Shown one piece after another: positions 1-8,015 of a stretch of 16,054 bases of DNA. Made by a program: the position numbers and the translations under genes. Position 1 is the first letter of the stretch, and each line of letters opens with the position of its first letter. Under the pieces are notes generated by a model. That model had not been told where the DNA came from, made no database searches, and was given only the letters and a program-made list of their open reading frames with translations. The stretch comes from CAZNHL01 sp964572965 (GTDB taxonomy: Bacteria > Bacteroidota > Bacteroidia > Cytophagales > UBA9547): positions 1-16,054 of the forward strand of contig CAZNHL010000080.1 of NCBI GenBank assembly GCA_964572965.1, in the 5' to 3' direction.

Positions 1-128
1 CTTCTATGAACCTTCTTATGTTTTTCCCGCAGATAACGCAAAATTTCGCAGATTAGGATTTAAAACTCCGATTCTGAAAAAAACCTGAAAATTTAAAAAT
101 CAATATATAGAAGCGTTTTTGTTAGCCA
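1..128. other. Intergenic tail downstream of the efflux/LytTR operon
   Basis: This AT-rich stretch has no credible reading frame and follows the stop codon of the minus-strand response-regulator gene. At 28-55 the tetramer CGCA occurs three times at 9-10 nt spacing (28, 37, 47), two of them as CGCAGATWA. From memory this resembles short dispersed intergenic repeats in Bacteroidota genomes, but that cannot be confirmed from one copy. No stem followed by a T-run could be found to serve as the operon terminator, so the terminator is either weak or outside the window. Confidence 0.4.
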
Positions 129-884
129 CTACCTATCTAACCACAGTTTAAATTGCGGCATCTTGATCCGGCTTACAATTACCTCCATATCACGATCTCG
201 TTTAAGTATAACCTTTGCTTTTTCATTAAAATACTTATGAATACTCTCAATACTGTCGATATGGATAATACATTGCCTGTTTACACGAAAGAATAAGTTA
301 GGGTCCATTTGCTCTTCCAGTTCATCTAAAGTATATGGCACAGCAACTGTAGTACCGTCGAGCAGCCTGAAGTAAACAAGTTTGTTTTCTAAAAAAATAT
401 AATCAATTGACGAAGTATGGATGGTTTTGTAAGTTTCCCGGAAGTGTAATAAAAAACGTGTCCTGTAACTCTTTTGCTGAGTTCTGAACATTTGTAATAT
501 ACTGGAAACATCTTCACTGGAAACTTGAGACGGGATACGCCTTACCTTGTTCAGCGCTTCTTCCAGCTCTTCTTTCAATACAGGTTTTAATAAGTAAGCC
601 GCACCATATACCTTAAATGCCTGCAGGGCATATTCATCATATGCAGTGGTAAAGATTACCGGAGACGTTATTTTTACTTCCCGGAATATTTCAAAAGACA
701 AGCCGTCAGCCAGCCTTATATCCATAAATATCACATCCGGGGCTGAATTTACCCTGAGCCAGTCAATACTTTCCTGAATAGTTGGCAGAATTGCTAATAA
801 ATTGGATGTAGCGTCAATTTCATCAACAAGACCTTTAAGTAAGTCTGCGTTGTGTTGCTCATCTTCAATGATCAGATAATCCAT
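129..884 (-). CDS. LytTR-family response regulator (LytR/AlgR type)
   Basis: This is a cytoplasmic two-component response regulator of 251 residues, normal length for the family. The receiver domain spans about residues 1-115, with the acidic pair E7/D8, the phosphoacceptor D55 (motif VIFMDIRL), the conserved Thr at about 79-80 and the switch Lys K100 in YLLKP. A LytTR DNA-binding domain fills about residues 140-250, with the typical FFRVNRQCIIHIDSIESI stretch. The family binds short direct repeats upstream of target genes. The ATG lies 9 nt downstream of the kinase stop, so kinase and regulator are almost certainly a cognate pair made from one transcript. Sharing an operon with a tripartite efflux pump suggests, without proof, that the pair controls that pump. 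The family call is firm; the regulon is unknown. Confidence 0.93.
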   Translation of the reverse strand: MDYLIIEDEQHNADLLKGLVDEIDATSNLLAILPTIQESIDWLRVNSAPDVIFMDIRLADGLSFEIFREVKITSPVIFTTAYDEYALQAFKVYGAAYLLKPVLKEELEEALNKVRRIPSQVSSEDVSSILQMFRTQQKSYRTRFLLHFRETYKTIHTSSIDYIFLENKLVYFRLLDGTTVAVPYTLDELEEQMDPNLFFRVNRQCIIHIDSIESIHKYFNEKAKVILKRDRDMEVIVSRIKMPQFKLWLDR

Positions 885-893
885 TCTTCAATA

Positions 894-1994
894 TTAAAAG
901 TTTAACAAGGGTAGCCTTACCTGAAACTCATTTTCTGTTTCTATAATTTCGGGTGCTGTTCCACCAATCAAATGATAACGCTCTTTGACATTCGCCAAAC
1001 CTAAGCCGGTACCTTTATAGTCAATATTAATGCGCTGAAGATTGTTTCTGACAACAATATATCCATCTCCTCTACTTTCAATATGGATTACTAAGGGCTG
1101 TTTAATCGTTGAAATATTATGCTTAATTGCATTTTCAATTAACAATTGCAGCGTTACAGGAGGCACTCCTTTCTTCTTATCATCCTCTGCCAGGTTTACC
1201 TCCAAATGAATTGATTCACCCTGTCTGATTTTAATCAGGTGGAAATAATTGTAAACAAATTTCAGTTCTTCATCTAAAGTGATGATATGCGCTCTTTTAT
1301 TCACCAGTATGTACCGATATACGCGAGAAAGATTAGCCAGAAAAAGCAATGCATCATCTTTGTTCGTCTGGATCAGCTGAGTTAAAATGCTGAAATTATT
1401 AAATAAGAAATGTGGATCCAGCTGAAGTTTTAACACCTCTAATTCTGCCTGTAAAGCTGTTTGCTTTAATTCATGAGACAGGATAGCAAGCTTATTAGAT
1501 TCAGTCACTTCAACCTTCCATTTTTCAAAAAAGTTATAGGTATTGAAGAAACTGTTTACGAATGCCGCAACAATCATATTGACAATAATATAGCTCCTGA
1601 ATGCTTTTTCCATCTCTAAAGTAGGCTCAACATCAGAAGGACAATACCATGAAAAAAACAAGTCTTCCAAATAAAGCAGCAGCAGCATACTTATAACTAC
1701 TACGAACGTAGTTACAACAAAAATGATAAGCAAATTATTATTAAACAGCGCTTTACGGTCTATCCAATAAGACAAGTACCTTACAATACCAAGGATAGCA
1801 GCATATATCAATACACCTGTCAGTATTGAAACGACAATTTCTATCAATTGAATTTTCTCGTACCAATCCCACCAGATACTATCAGGATCCAGAGAATATA
1901 AAATAAAATGGGCGAATACTAATGACAGCGGGATTCCCGCCAGCATAAACAAAGCATCCTGTTTTCTATTCCTGATGTCAGACGTAACTTTCAT
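894..1994 (-). CDS. LytS/YehU-like sensor histidine kinase (His_kinase family)
   Basis: This is a membrane sensor kinase of 366 residues from the ATG at 1994. The N-terminal half has about four hydrophobic segments (roughly residues 15-35, 50-75, 87-110 and 133-150) and no recognisable extracytoplasmic sensor domain. A short coiled segment then leads to the His_kinase domain, with LKLQLDPHFLFNN containing the phosphorylated His (H195). The ATPase part follows, with IENAIKHN (N-box) and GTGLGLANVKERY (G-box). An in-frame GTG at 2009 would add five residues but would start inside the end of the upstream channel gene. The ATG leaves a 4-nt gap and is preferred. The kinase should phosphorylate D55 of the LytTR regulator encoded next. 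The signal it senses is not evident from the sequence. Confidence 0.92.
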   Translation of the reverse strand: MKVTSDIRNRKQDALFMLAGIPLSLVFAHFILYSLDPDSIWWDWYEKIQLIEIVVSILTGVLIYAAILGIVRYLSYWIDRKALFNNNLLIIFVVTTFVVVISMLLLLYLEDLFFSWYCPSDVEPTLEMEKAFRSYIIVNMIVAAFVNSFFNTYNFFEKWKVEVTESNKLAILSHELKQTALQAELEVLKLQLDPHFLFNNFSILTQLIQTNKDDALLFLANLSRVYRYILVNKRAHIITLDEELKFVYNYFHLIKIRQGESIHLEVNLAEDDKKKGVPPVTLQLLIENAIKHNISTIKQPLVIHIESRGDGYIVVRNNLQRINIDYKGTGLGLANVKERYHLIGGTAPEIIETENEFQVRLPLLNF

Positions 1995-1998
1995 ACTT

Positions 1999-3418
1999 CT
2001 AATTACCACCTAAAGACTTGTACAAAGTAATATAAGTATTAATTTCTTTCTGTTTAACAGCTATATGCGCTAACTGTGTCTGAAAATAATTCTGCTGAAC
2101 AGCGAGTACTTCCAGATAATTTGCTTCTCCGTGTTTGAACAAAATCTGCGCGTCATCAATTGCCTTATACATAGCAGCTTTCCGGTTGTTCACCTCATGC
2201 ACCTGCAAATCAACCTTTTCAAGATTGCTCATGGCTGTACTTACCTCTTCAACTGCCCCCAGAACTGACTTCCTGAATGCATATACAGCTGCCGTCCGGT
2301 TATGTTGCGCCTGTTCATATCCCGACTTTATACTTCTCCTGTTAAAAAGCGGCAGGCGTTACTCAGCCGCTTTNNNNNNNNNNGCCTGCCGCTGCATTGA
2401 AAAAAAGAGAAGCAGGTATCGAAAGCCAGTCAGAAGCTTTGATACTATTAAGACCTCCTGAACCCGTAATTTTCAATGTAGGGTAGAAATTTGCTTTGGC
2501 AATCCCCACTCTTGCATTGGCTGCCTGTAACATCAATTCACTTTGTTTTACATCAGGCCTGTTAGCCAATAGATTTGCCGGTATACCTGCTTGCAAACTA
2601 CTGTCAAACTCCAGTTGCTCAAAATCTCCGGAACGTTGAATAACACCAGGATAATTTCCGGTCAACATCCGTAATGTATTTTCCTGAGCAACGATACTAG
2701 CCCTGATCTCAGGTATCAGCGCCCTTACTTCTGCAAGCTGAGCTTCAGATTGTCTGACTGCAAGAGAATTGACATCCCCTACCCGATACTGGGTATTTAA
2801 CATGACCACTGTCTCCGCCATAGCTTTCTCCACACCTTGTGTAATTTTCAATTGTTCATCAAGGCTTAAAAGGTTATAATATGCCTGAGCAGTCAGGGAT
2901 ATCAACTGTACGTGTAATCCACGTTTAATCTCTTTTTGGGCAAGAAAATTAGCCAGAGCCTCTTCGCGTTGGCGCTTGAGTTTTCCCCAGAAATCAATTT
3001 CCCAGGAAAGTGCCGGTGCCAGGTTGTAATCTTCAAACAACAAACCTCCTGCAAATGAGCCTAACATACTGTTTCGTGAAAGTCGCTGCACGCCTGAGTT
3101 AATCTGAAGGTTCAGTTCCGGCAGATAGTTCAATTTAGCACTCTTTAATGCAGCTTCAGCTGACAGTATATTCTCCGTAACAATAAGCAAATCAAGGTTA
3201 TTGCTCATGGCAGAATCAAGCAACAACACCAATGCTTTATTTTTGAAAAATTCAGAATACTCCGGAATTTCAGCGACACTTCCAGAATCAGCCGCTATAC
3301 CATTAAAAGATTTTGGCAACCCCAATTCCGGTCTTGAATGGTCTTTGGTTACTTTACAAGACTGAATTAATCCTGTAAACAAAACCATAGCAATTATATA
3401 TTTCTTATACTGTTTCAT
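1999..3418 (-). CDS. RND efflux outer-membrane channel lipoprotein (TolC/OprM/NodT type), interrupted by an assembly gap
   Basis: This is the outer-membrane channel of a tripartite efflux system. From the ATG at 3418 the protein begins with a lipoprotein signal peptide (KK, hydrophobic core, LIQSC with C21 as lipidation site). It continues with the paired outer-membrane-efflux repeats, including NLDLLIVTENILSAEAALKSA, LSWEIDFWGKLKRQREEA and LANRPDVKQSELMLQAANARVGIAKANFYP. The frame breaks at the Ns (2374-2383). The plus strand at 2349-2372 reads A-A-G-V-T-Q-P-L, the expected next residues, so this piece is inverted. Restoring it joins both halves in one frame as ...AAAGVTQPLFNRRSIKSG..., giving 465 residues, normal for the family. 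The start overlaps the end of the RND gene by 14 nt. A more upstream start at 3511 would bury the signal peptide and is rejected. Confidence 0.88.
2348..2383. other. Assembly gap with inverted flank inside the efflux channel gene
   Basis: Ten Ns lie at 2374-2383. To their left, AGCGGC (2348-2353) and GCCGCT (2366-2371) are inverted repeats around a 12-nt centre. In the plus strand this centre has the orientation expected of the minus strand. To the right, GCCTGCCGCT (2384-2393) is the exact reverse complement of 2348-2357. The arrangement is what a fold-back at the 6-bp hairpin would produce at a contig end. The coding evidence for the flip is direct: both reading frames fuse seamlessly once the segment is reversed and the duplicate removed. 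Little or no real sequence is then missing. Confidence 0.85.
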
Positions 3419-6400
3419 TTGTGACTGTTTTTTCACCCGACACTTTATCCTGTAAATACTGAAAAACCATATATAGAACCGGGATAATGAATACACCCAG
3501 AAGTACGCCACTCAACATTCCTCCCGCGGCACTGATACTGATTGATTTATTCCCTAAAGCGGTACCACCTTTCGCAAACATCAGCGGTACCAGCCCGGCA
3601 ACAAAAGCCAGGGACGTCATCAGAATAGGCCTTAAGCGCATTTTAGCACCTGCTATACCTGCTTCAAAAACTGACGCACCAGCCCTTCGCTGTTGTACAG
3701 CAAACTCTATAATAAGAATGGCATTTTTAGCTAACAGCCCGACAAGCATGATTAATGCTATCTGGACATAGATATTGTTTTCAATTCCGGCAAGACCAGT
3801 AGCAATAAATACTCCCAGAATACCCGTCGGCAAAGAAAAGAGTACCGCCAAAGGCAAAAGGTAACTTTCATACTGAGCTGACAGAAGGAAATAAACGAAC
3901 AGGATGCTCAGGCCAAAAATAAATACCATTTGTGAACCTGAATTACGTTCCTGGCGGCTCAGCCCTCCATATTCATAACTGAAGCCTTTGGGTAAATCTT
4001 TACCCAGTATCTCATCCACCACATCCATTACTTTTCCGCTACTCGTTCCCTGAGCAGCATTCACGTTGATAGTAATGCTATTATATAAATTGAAACGATT
4101 GATCACCTCCGGGCCTAATACTTTTTTTAATGTGATCAATGTTGACATTGGGACCATTTGGTTCACATTATTACGGATCATCATATTACTTAATGCAGAC
4201 TCGTCTTTACGAAATTGACCATCCGACTTAATGTTTACTCTATATAGTTTTCCAAAGCGTACAAAATCCGTCGGTTGAGAACCGCCTAAGAAAAGCTGCA
4301 AGGCATTCATTACTTCTTTTGATGTAAGCCCCAGCTGTGCCACTTTATCTTCATCTACCATTACTTCATACTGAGGATAATCACTTCTGAAAGCAGTATA
4401 CGCTGCGGCAATTTCAGGGCGACTGTTCAAACCTTCCAAAACTTTATTGCTTACTGCTTCAAATTTGCCCATATCACCGGAAGTTCTGTCTTGTAATACA
4501 ATCTCTACCCCGCCTGTTGTACCAAAGCCTTCCACCGCCGGATTACGGAAAATGATAAACTGGCCTTTGATTTCCTTCTGTACAGCTTCCTGGATTTTCA
4601 TCATCACCTCATCAATGTCATGCACTTCCCCCCTGTCTTTAGGATTCTTTAATGTAACAAAACCTGCCGCACAGTTAGGCGCTGAAGAAAAACTGAACAT
4701 ACTGAAACCCGAGATGGTACTCAAACTCTTGATTTCAGGCATACGCTGTATAATTTCAGTAGCTTTCTCTACTTCTTTTGTGGTATGCTGCAGGTTTGTA
4801 CCACCCTGAAGGGTGATCATAAAAGTCAGGTTGTTGTCATCTTCAGCAGGTACAAATCCTTTTTGAGAATTATTCATCAGGAAAAACGCAGCAAAAGAAA
4901 CCAGCGCCAATCCTGCTAACGCAATCATTTTTCTTTTACTTAATAAACTAACAGCTACTGTATACTTGTCCGTCAAGCGTTCAAATCCGGCATTAAAGGC
5001 ATCCGCAAAACGCTGTTTGAACTTTTTCTGCCCTGATTCGTCCGCGTGATGTTTTTTCAATAACAATGCACATAAGGCAGGACTTAAAGTCAGTGCATTG
5101 ACTGCTGAAATAAGGATCGCAATTGCCAGTGTATAGGAGAACTGCTTATAAAATACGCCCGCAGGCCCTTCCATAAAACCAACAGGAAGAAATACGGCTG
5201 ACATCACCAGGGTAATTGAAATAATAGCACCGCTGATCTCACTCATCGCAGAAATTGTAGCATTTCTTGCATTTTCTCCCGTTTGCTGCATTTTTGAATG
5301 CACAGCCTCTACTACCACAATGGCATCATCAACCACAATACCTATGGCTAAAACCAAAGCAAACAGCGTAAGTACGTTGATTGAAAAACCAATCATGTAC
5401 ATAAAGAAAAACGTACCGATAATAGATACAGGAACTGCAATAGCCGGAATGATCGTAGAGCGAAAATCCTGTAAAAAGATCAGTACTACAATGAACACCA
5501 ATATAAATGCTTCCAGCAAAGTAGATTGCATCTGGCTGATAGAAGCATCTAAACGGTCTTTCATATTCTGGATAATATCATAATGGATACCATCTGGTAC
5601 ATCCTTCTGAAACCTGGCCAAAGCCTTTTCAACTTCTATGGCAATATCATTGGCATTAGACCCACTTGCCTGAACTACTGCCATGATCACGGAAGGCTCA
5701 CCATCTGTATAAGAATCACTGGCATAGGTAGAAATCCCGAATTCAATTCTTGCTACATCTTTCAGGCGTAAAATGGAACCGTCAGTTTTTGATTTAAGCA
5801 CTATTCTTTCAAATTCTTCCGGTTTATTGAGCTTCCCTTTATAGCTTAAAACAAATTGCATCGGAGCATCAGACTCCTCTCCTAAACGCCCGGGAGAGGC
5901 TTCAAAACTATTATCGGTAATCGCTGATTCTACATCAGAAGGTACCATGCCAAAAGATGCCAGTTTTACCGGGTCAAGCCAGACACGGACTGAGTAATCT
6001 TTGGTTCCGTAAAGAATGGTATTACCCACTCCCGGGATCCGCTTCAACTCAGGTATCAGATTAATTTTGGCATAATTTTGCAAAAACTTCTCATCGTATT
6101 TATCTGGCTGAGAACTGGCAATATTGACAAGCATCAAGTTGCTGGTCTGCTGTTTCGTAGTATTTACCCCAAGACGGATCACCTCAATCGGCAACTGGGC
6201 ATTTGCCTGGGCTACACGGTTTTGTACGTTTACTGCTGCCTGATCCGGGTCTACCCCCTGTTTAAATATAATAGTGATGGAAAAAGTCCCGTCATTGGAA
6301 GCAGTTGAAGTCATATACTGCATCTTTTCTACCCCATTGATCGCTTCTTCCAAAGGTGTGATTACCGAGCGGATCACACTCTGCGCGTTGCCACCGGGAT

Positions 6401-6551
6401 AGATTCCGGATACATAAACTGTAGGCGGCGCAATTTCGGGAAATTGGGTCATAGGAATGCGTTGCAAGCCAACCAGCCCTATGAGCACTATTATAACAGA
6501 TATTACGGTCGCTAATACCGGTCTTTTGATTATTTTGCTTAACATACTCAT
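3405..6551 (-). CDS. RND multidrug efflux permease, HAE1 (AcrB/MexB-like) family
   Basis: This is an inner-membrane, proton-driven pump of 1048 residues, the full length of AcrB-type proteins. The opening (KRPVLATVISVIIVLIGLVGL, then PMTQFPEIAPPTVYVSGIYPG) is typical of the hydrophobic/amphiphilic exporter class. TM4 carries the paired proton-relay aspartates D408/D409 (GIVVDDAIVVVE), and TM10 has the relay Lys in LLAKNAILIIEF. Both porter halves and both transmembrane bundles are present without a break. The ATG lies 6 nt after the adaptor gene stop, and the end overlaps the channel gene, so all three efflux parts are probably translated together. Likely cargo is drugs, dyes, detergents or fatty acids; the exact substrate cannot be read from sequence. 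A start two codons later (ML) is equally possible. Confidence 0.95.
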   Translation of the reverse strand: MSMLSKIIKRPVLATVISVIIVLIGLVGLQRIPMTQFPEIAPPTVYVSGIYPGGNAQSVIRSVITPLEEAINGVEKMQYMTSTASNDGTFSITIIFKQGVDPDQAAVNVQNRVAQANAQLPIEVIRLGVNTTKQQTSNLMLVNIASSQPDKYDEKFLQNYAKINLIPELKRIPGVGNTILYGTKDYSVRVWLDPVKLASFGMVPSDVESAITDNSFEASPGRLGEESDAPMQFVLSYKGKLNKPEEFERIVLKSKTDGSILRLKDVARIEFGISTYASDSYTDGEPSVIMAVVQASGSNANDIAIEVEKALARFQKDVPDGIHYDIIQNMKDRLDASISQMQSTLLEAFILVFIVVLIFLQDFRSTIIPAIAVPVSIIGTFFFMYMIGFSINVLTLFALVLAIGIVVDDAIVVVEAVHSKMQQTGENARNATISAMSEISGAIISITLVMSAVFLPVGFMEGPAGVFYKQFSYTLAIAILISAVNALTLSPALCALLLKKHHADESGQKKFKQRFADAFNAGFERLTDKYTVAVSLLSKRKMIALAGLALVSFAAFFLMNNSQKGFVPAEDDNNLTFMITLQGGTNLQHTTKEVEKATEIIQRMPEIKSLSTISGFSMFSFSSAPNCAAGFVTLKNPKDRGEVHDIDEVMMKIQEAVQKEIKGQFIIFRNPAVEGFGTTGGVEIVLQDRTSGDMGKFEAVSNKVLEGLNSRPEIAAAYTAFRSDYPQYEVMVDEDKVAQLGLTSKEVMNALQLFLGGSQPTDFVRFGKLYRVNIKSDGQFRKDESALSNMMIRNNVNQMVPMSTLITLKKVLGPEVINRFNLYNSITINVNAAQGTSSGKVMDVVDEILGKDLPKGFSYEYGGLSRQERNSGSQMVFIFGLSILFVYFLLSAQYESYLLPLAVLFSLPTGILGVFIATGLAGIENNIYVQIALIMLVGLLAKNAILIIEFAVQQRRAGASVFEAGIAGAKMRLRPILMTSLAFVAGLVPLMFAKGGTALGNKSISISAAGGMLSGVLLGVFIIPVLYMVFQYLQDKVSGEKTVTNETV

Positions 6552-6557
6552 GAAGGC

Positions 6558-7700
6558 TTATAACTTTTTCGGAACGATAACAGATTTTTCAGGAATACTT
6601 CCTAATTCGTTTGCCACAATCTTATCACCTGATTTAAACCCTGATTTCAGAATGTAATAATCTCCTGATTTCAGAAAGTCCTTGAGCTCAACACGGTTCA
6701 TTTCAGATGCTTTATTTAACATCCCGACAAACAGCTTATCCTGCATTTCATGAGTTGCCAGCACCGGGATTTTAAAAACATTTGTTTCCTCTGTTTTCAG
6801 GACTATGCGGCCGGTATTGCCTGATCGTAATAGATATTGAGGGTTAGGAAATGAAGCGCGTAGTGTAACAGAACCGGTAGACCTGTCAAACTGACCATCC
6901 ATCATATCAACTTTTCCATGATGGCTATAGGTTTTTCCATCAGCCAAAATAAGCGCTACATTCTTAAAGTTCTTCAACTTCTTAAGCAGTGTGGCACCTG
7001 TTTTAGTCTCATTGATCCTCAATACTTCTTTCTCCGAAACAGAGAAATAGGCATATACTTCATCAACCTGAGACAAGGTAGTAAGCGCCTGCGCATCAGC
7101 AGGATTTACTAAAGCACCATTACGCTTCATAATCCTGCCTATAAAACCACTTACCGGTGCTTTTACAACCGTAAATCCAAGGTTTAAGTCAGAAGAAGCT
7201 ACCTGTGCCTGTTGCTGGTTTACTGCTGCCTGTGCACTTTCATAATTGGCTTTTGCTTTCTGATACTGGAAATCAGACACTACTTTATTACTGGTAAGGA
7301 TTTCAAATTTTTCCAGCTCCAGCTTTGCAGATGCAAGCTGTGATTTGGCAACATTTAATGATGCCAAAGATGTATTTTTCTGTTCCCTATATACACTTGC
7401 ATTGATTGTAAACAGCGGCTGGCCGGCTTTCACAAAAGCACCTTCATCAACATGAATCTTGTCAATATAGCCGCTGATTTGCGGCCGGATTTCCACATTT
7501 ATTCTGCCTTCAAGGTTCGCCGGATAGGTCTGCTCAAGCGTTGCATTCTCTGGATGTAATGTAATAACTTCAGCAGTTAACACCTGCTCACCAGACTGCT
7601 GAGTTTCTTCGTTATTGCTGCCACAGCTTACTAAAAGCATACCCAAAAACAGGTATACATAGCCACGGGTTCTTTGAGGTATAGAAAAGATCTGATTCAT
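6558..7700 (-). CDS. RND efflux periplasmic adaptor lipoprotein (membrane fusion protein, AcrA/MexA-like)
   Basis: This adaptor subunit of 380 residues bridges pump and outer-membrane channel. The N-terminus has a lipoprotein signal peptide (hydrophobic stretch 15-25, then LLVSC with C26), placing it on a membrane facing the periplasm. The split biotinyl/lipoyl-like domain is visible as ANLEGRINVEIRPQISGYI...VDEGAFVKAGQPLFTI (about 60-98) and later VVKAPVSGFIGRIMKRNGALV. Between them is an alpha-helical hairpin rich in Ala, Gln and Lys (about 102-175). Beta-barrel and membrane-proximal domains follow (about 205-375). It is the first gene of the five-gene minus-strand operon, and its ATG follows an A-rich leader. 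The assignment to the HlyD/AcrA family is firm; the pump's substrate remains unknown. Confidence 0.94.
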   Translation of the reverse strand: MNQIFSIPQRTRGYVYLFLGMLLVSCGSNNEETQQSGEQVLTAEVITLHPENATLEQTYPANLEGRINVEIRPQISGYIDKIHVDEGAFVKAGQPLFTINASVYREQKNTSLASLNVAKSQLASAKLELEKFEILTSNKVVSDFQYQKAKANYESAQAAVNQQQAQVASSDLNLGFTVVKAPVSGFIGRIMKRNGALVNPADAQALTTLSQVDEVYAYFSVSEKEVLRINETKTGATLLKKLKNFKNVALILADGKTYSHHGKVDMMDGQFDRSTGSVTLRASFPNPQYLLRSGNTGRIVLKTEETNVFKIPVLATHEMQDKLFVGMLNKASEMNRVELKDFLKSGDYYILKSGFKSGDKIVANELGSIPEKSVIVPKKL

Positions 7701-8015
7701 TTTATTATACTTTACCTTTTATAGGGGTAAATGTATTTTGAATTACATCGCCAACTTGTGGGTTTCTGATTGAACCGACAAAAAATGAAACTAAAATGCA
7801 GAAACAGGCTGGTGAAAATAAAAGACTGTAGCTATAACACTTAACTATCGAAAACCTTCTAAAGGAAGTTCAAAAACTTAATGCTTAGTATTACTATAGC
7901 ACCCTACATTTTTGCTGTTACAATCTTCTATTCCCAAAACCACAAGAACCAATCAAATTTTATTTTTAGACAAACCTAAAAAATCAGTATATTGCAATAA
8001 TAAAATTGGAGTTAA
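7701..8015. promoter_or_regulatory. Divergent promoter region between efflux operon and metal-uptake operon
   Basis: This 315-base AT-rich gap has no credible reading frame and must hold the promoters of both divergent operons. On the minus strand, TACATTTA (7728-7735) is one mismatch from the Bacteroidota -7 element TAnnTTTG. A TTG lies 16 nt upstream of it (7752-7754), making a weak promoter candidate for the efflux operon. Overlapping it, ATGTA (7731-7735) and TACAT (7744-7748) form an inverted repeat with 8-nt spacing that could be a regulator site. The plus-strand side holds the dyad at 7963-7982. The middle (about 7760-7950) shows nothing recognisable. Confidence 0.45.
7963..7982. promoter_or_regulatory. 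Candidate DtxR/MntR-type metal-box operator
   Basis: TTTTTAGACAAACCTAAAAA is a dyad with two perfect 7-bp arms (TTTTTAG and CTAAAAA) around six bases, centred about 43 nt before the regulator's ATG. The TTAG...CTAA arms resemble DtxR-family operators such as the corynebacterial consensus TTAGGTTAGCCTAACC. Its position just upstream of a DtxR-family gene fits autoregulation of the whole import operon. Binding is an inference from position and symmetry. Confidence 0.5.

Noticed and set aside
1995..2009. GTG start for the sensor kinase
   Set aside because: It overlaps the end of the channel gene and adds only five residues; the ATG at 1994 fits better.
2348..2393. A natural invertible switch in the channel gene
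   Set aside because: The arms are only 6 bp, no recombinase gene is near, and the duplicated flank next to an N-gap is better explained by a fold-back artefact.
1999..2461. A separate small 77-residue protein (1999-2232) and a plus-strand reading frame (2135-2461) around the Ns
   Set aside because: The 77-residue piece is the C-terminus of the efflux channel, continuous with upstream codons once the inverted segment is restored. The plus-strand frame runs through the Ns and is a shadow of that gene.
3419..3511. Upstream start for the channel protein giving a 31-residue extension
   Set aside because: The extension lies entirely within the end of the pump gene and would hide the lipoprotein signal peptide that begins at 3418.
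6078..6308. Plus-strand reading frames inside the RND pump gene (for example 6078-6308, 5320-5583, 4447-4809)
   Set aside because: They are antisense to a strongly conserved coding sequence, resemble no known family and have no support of their own.
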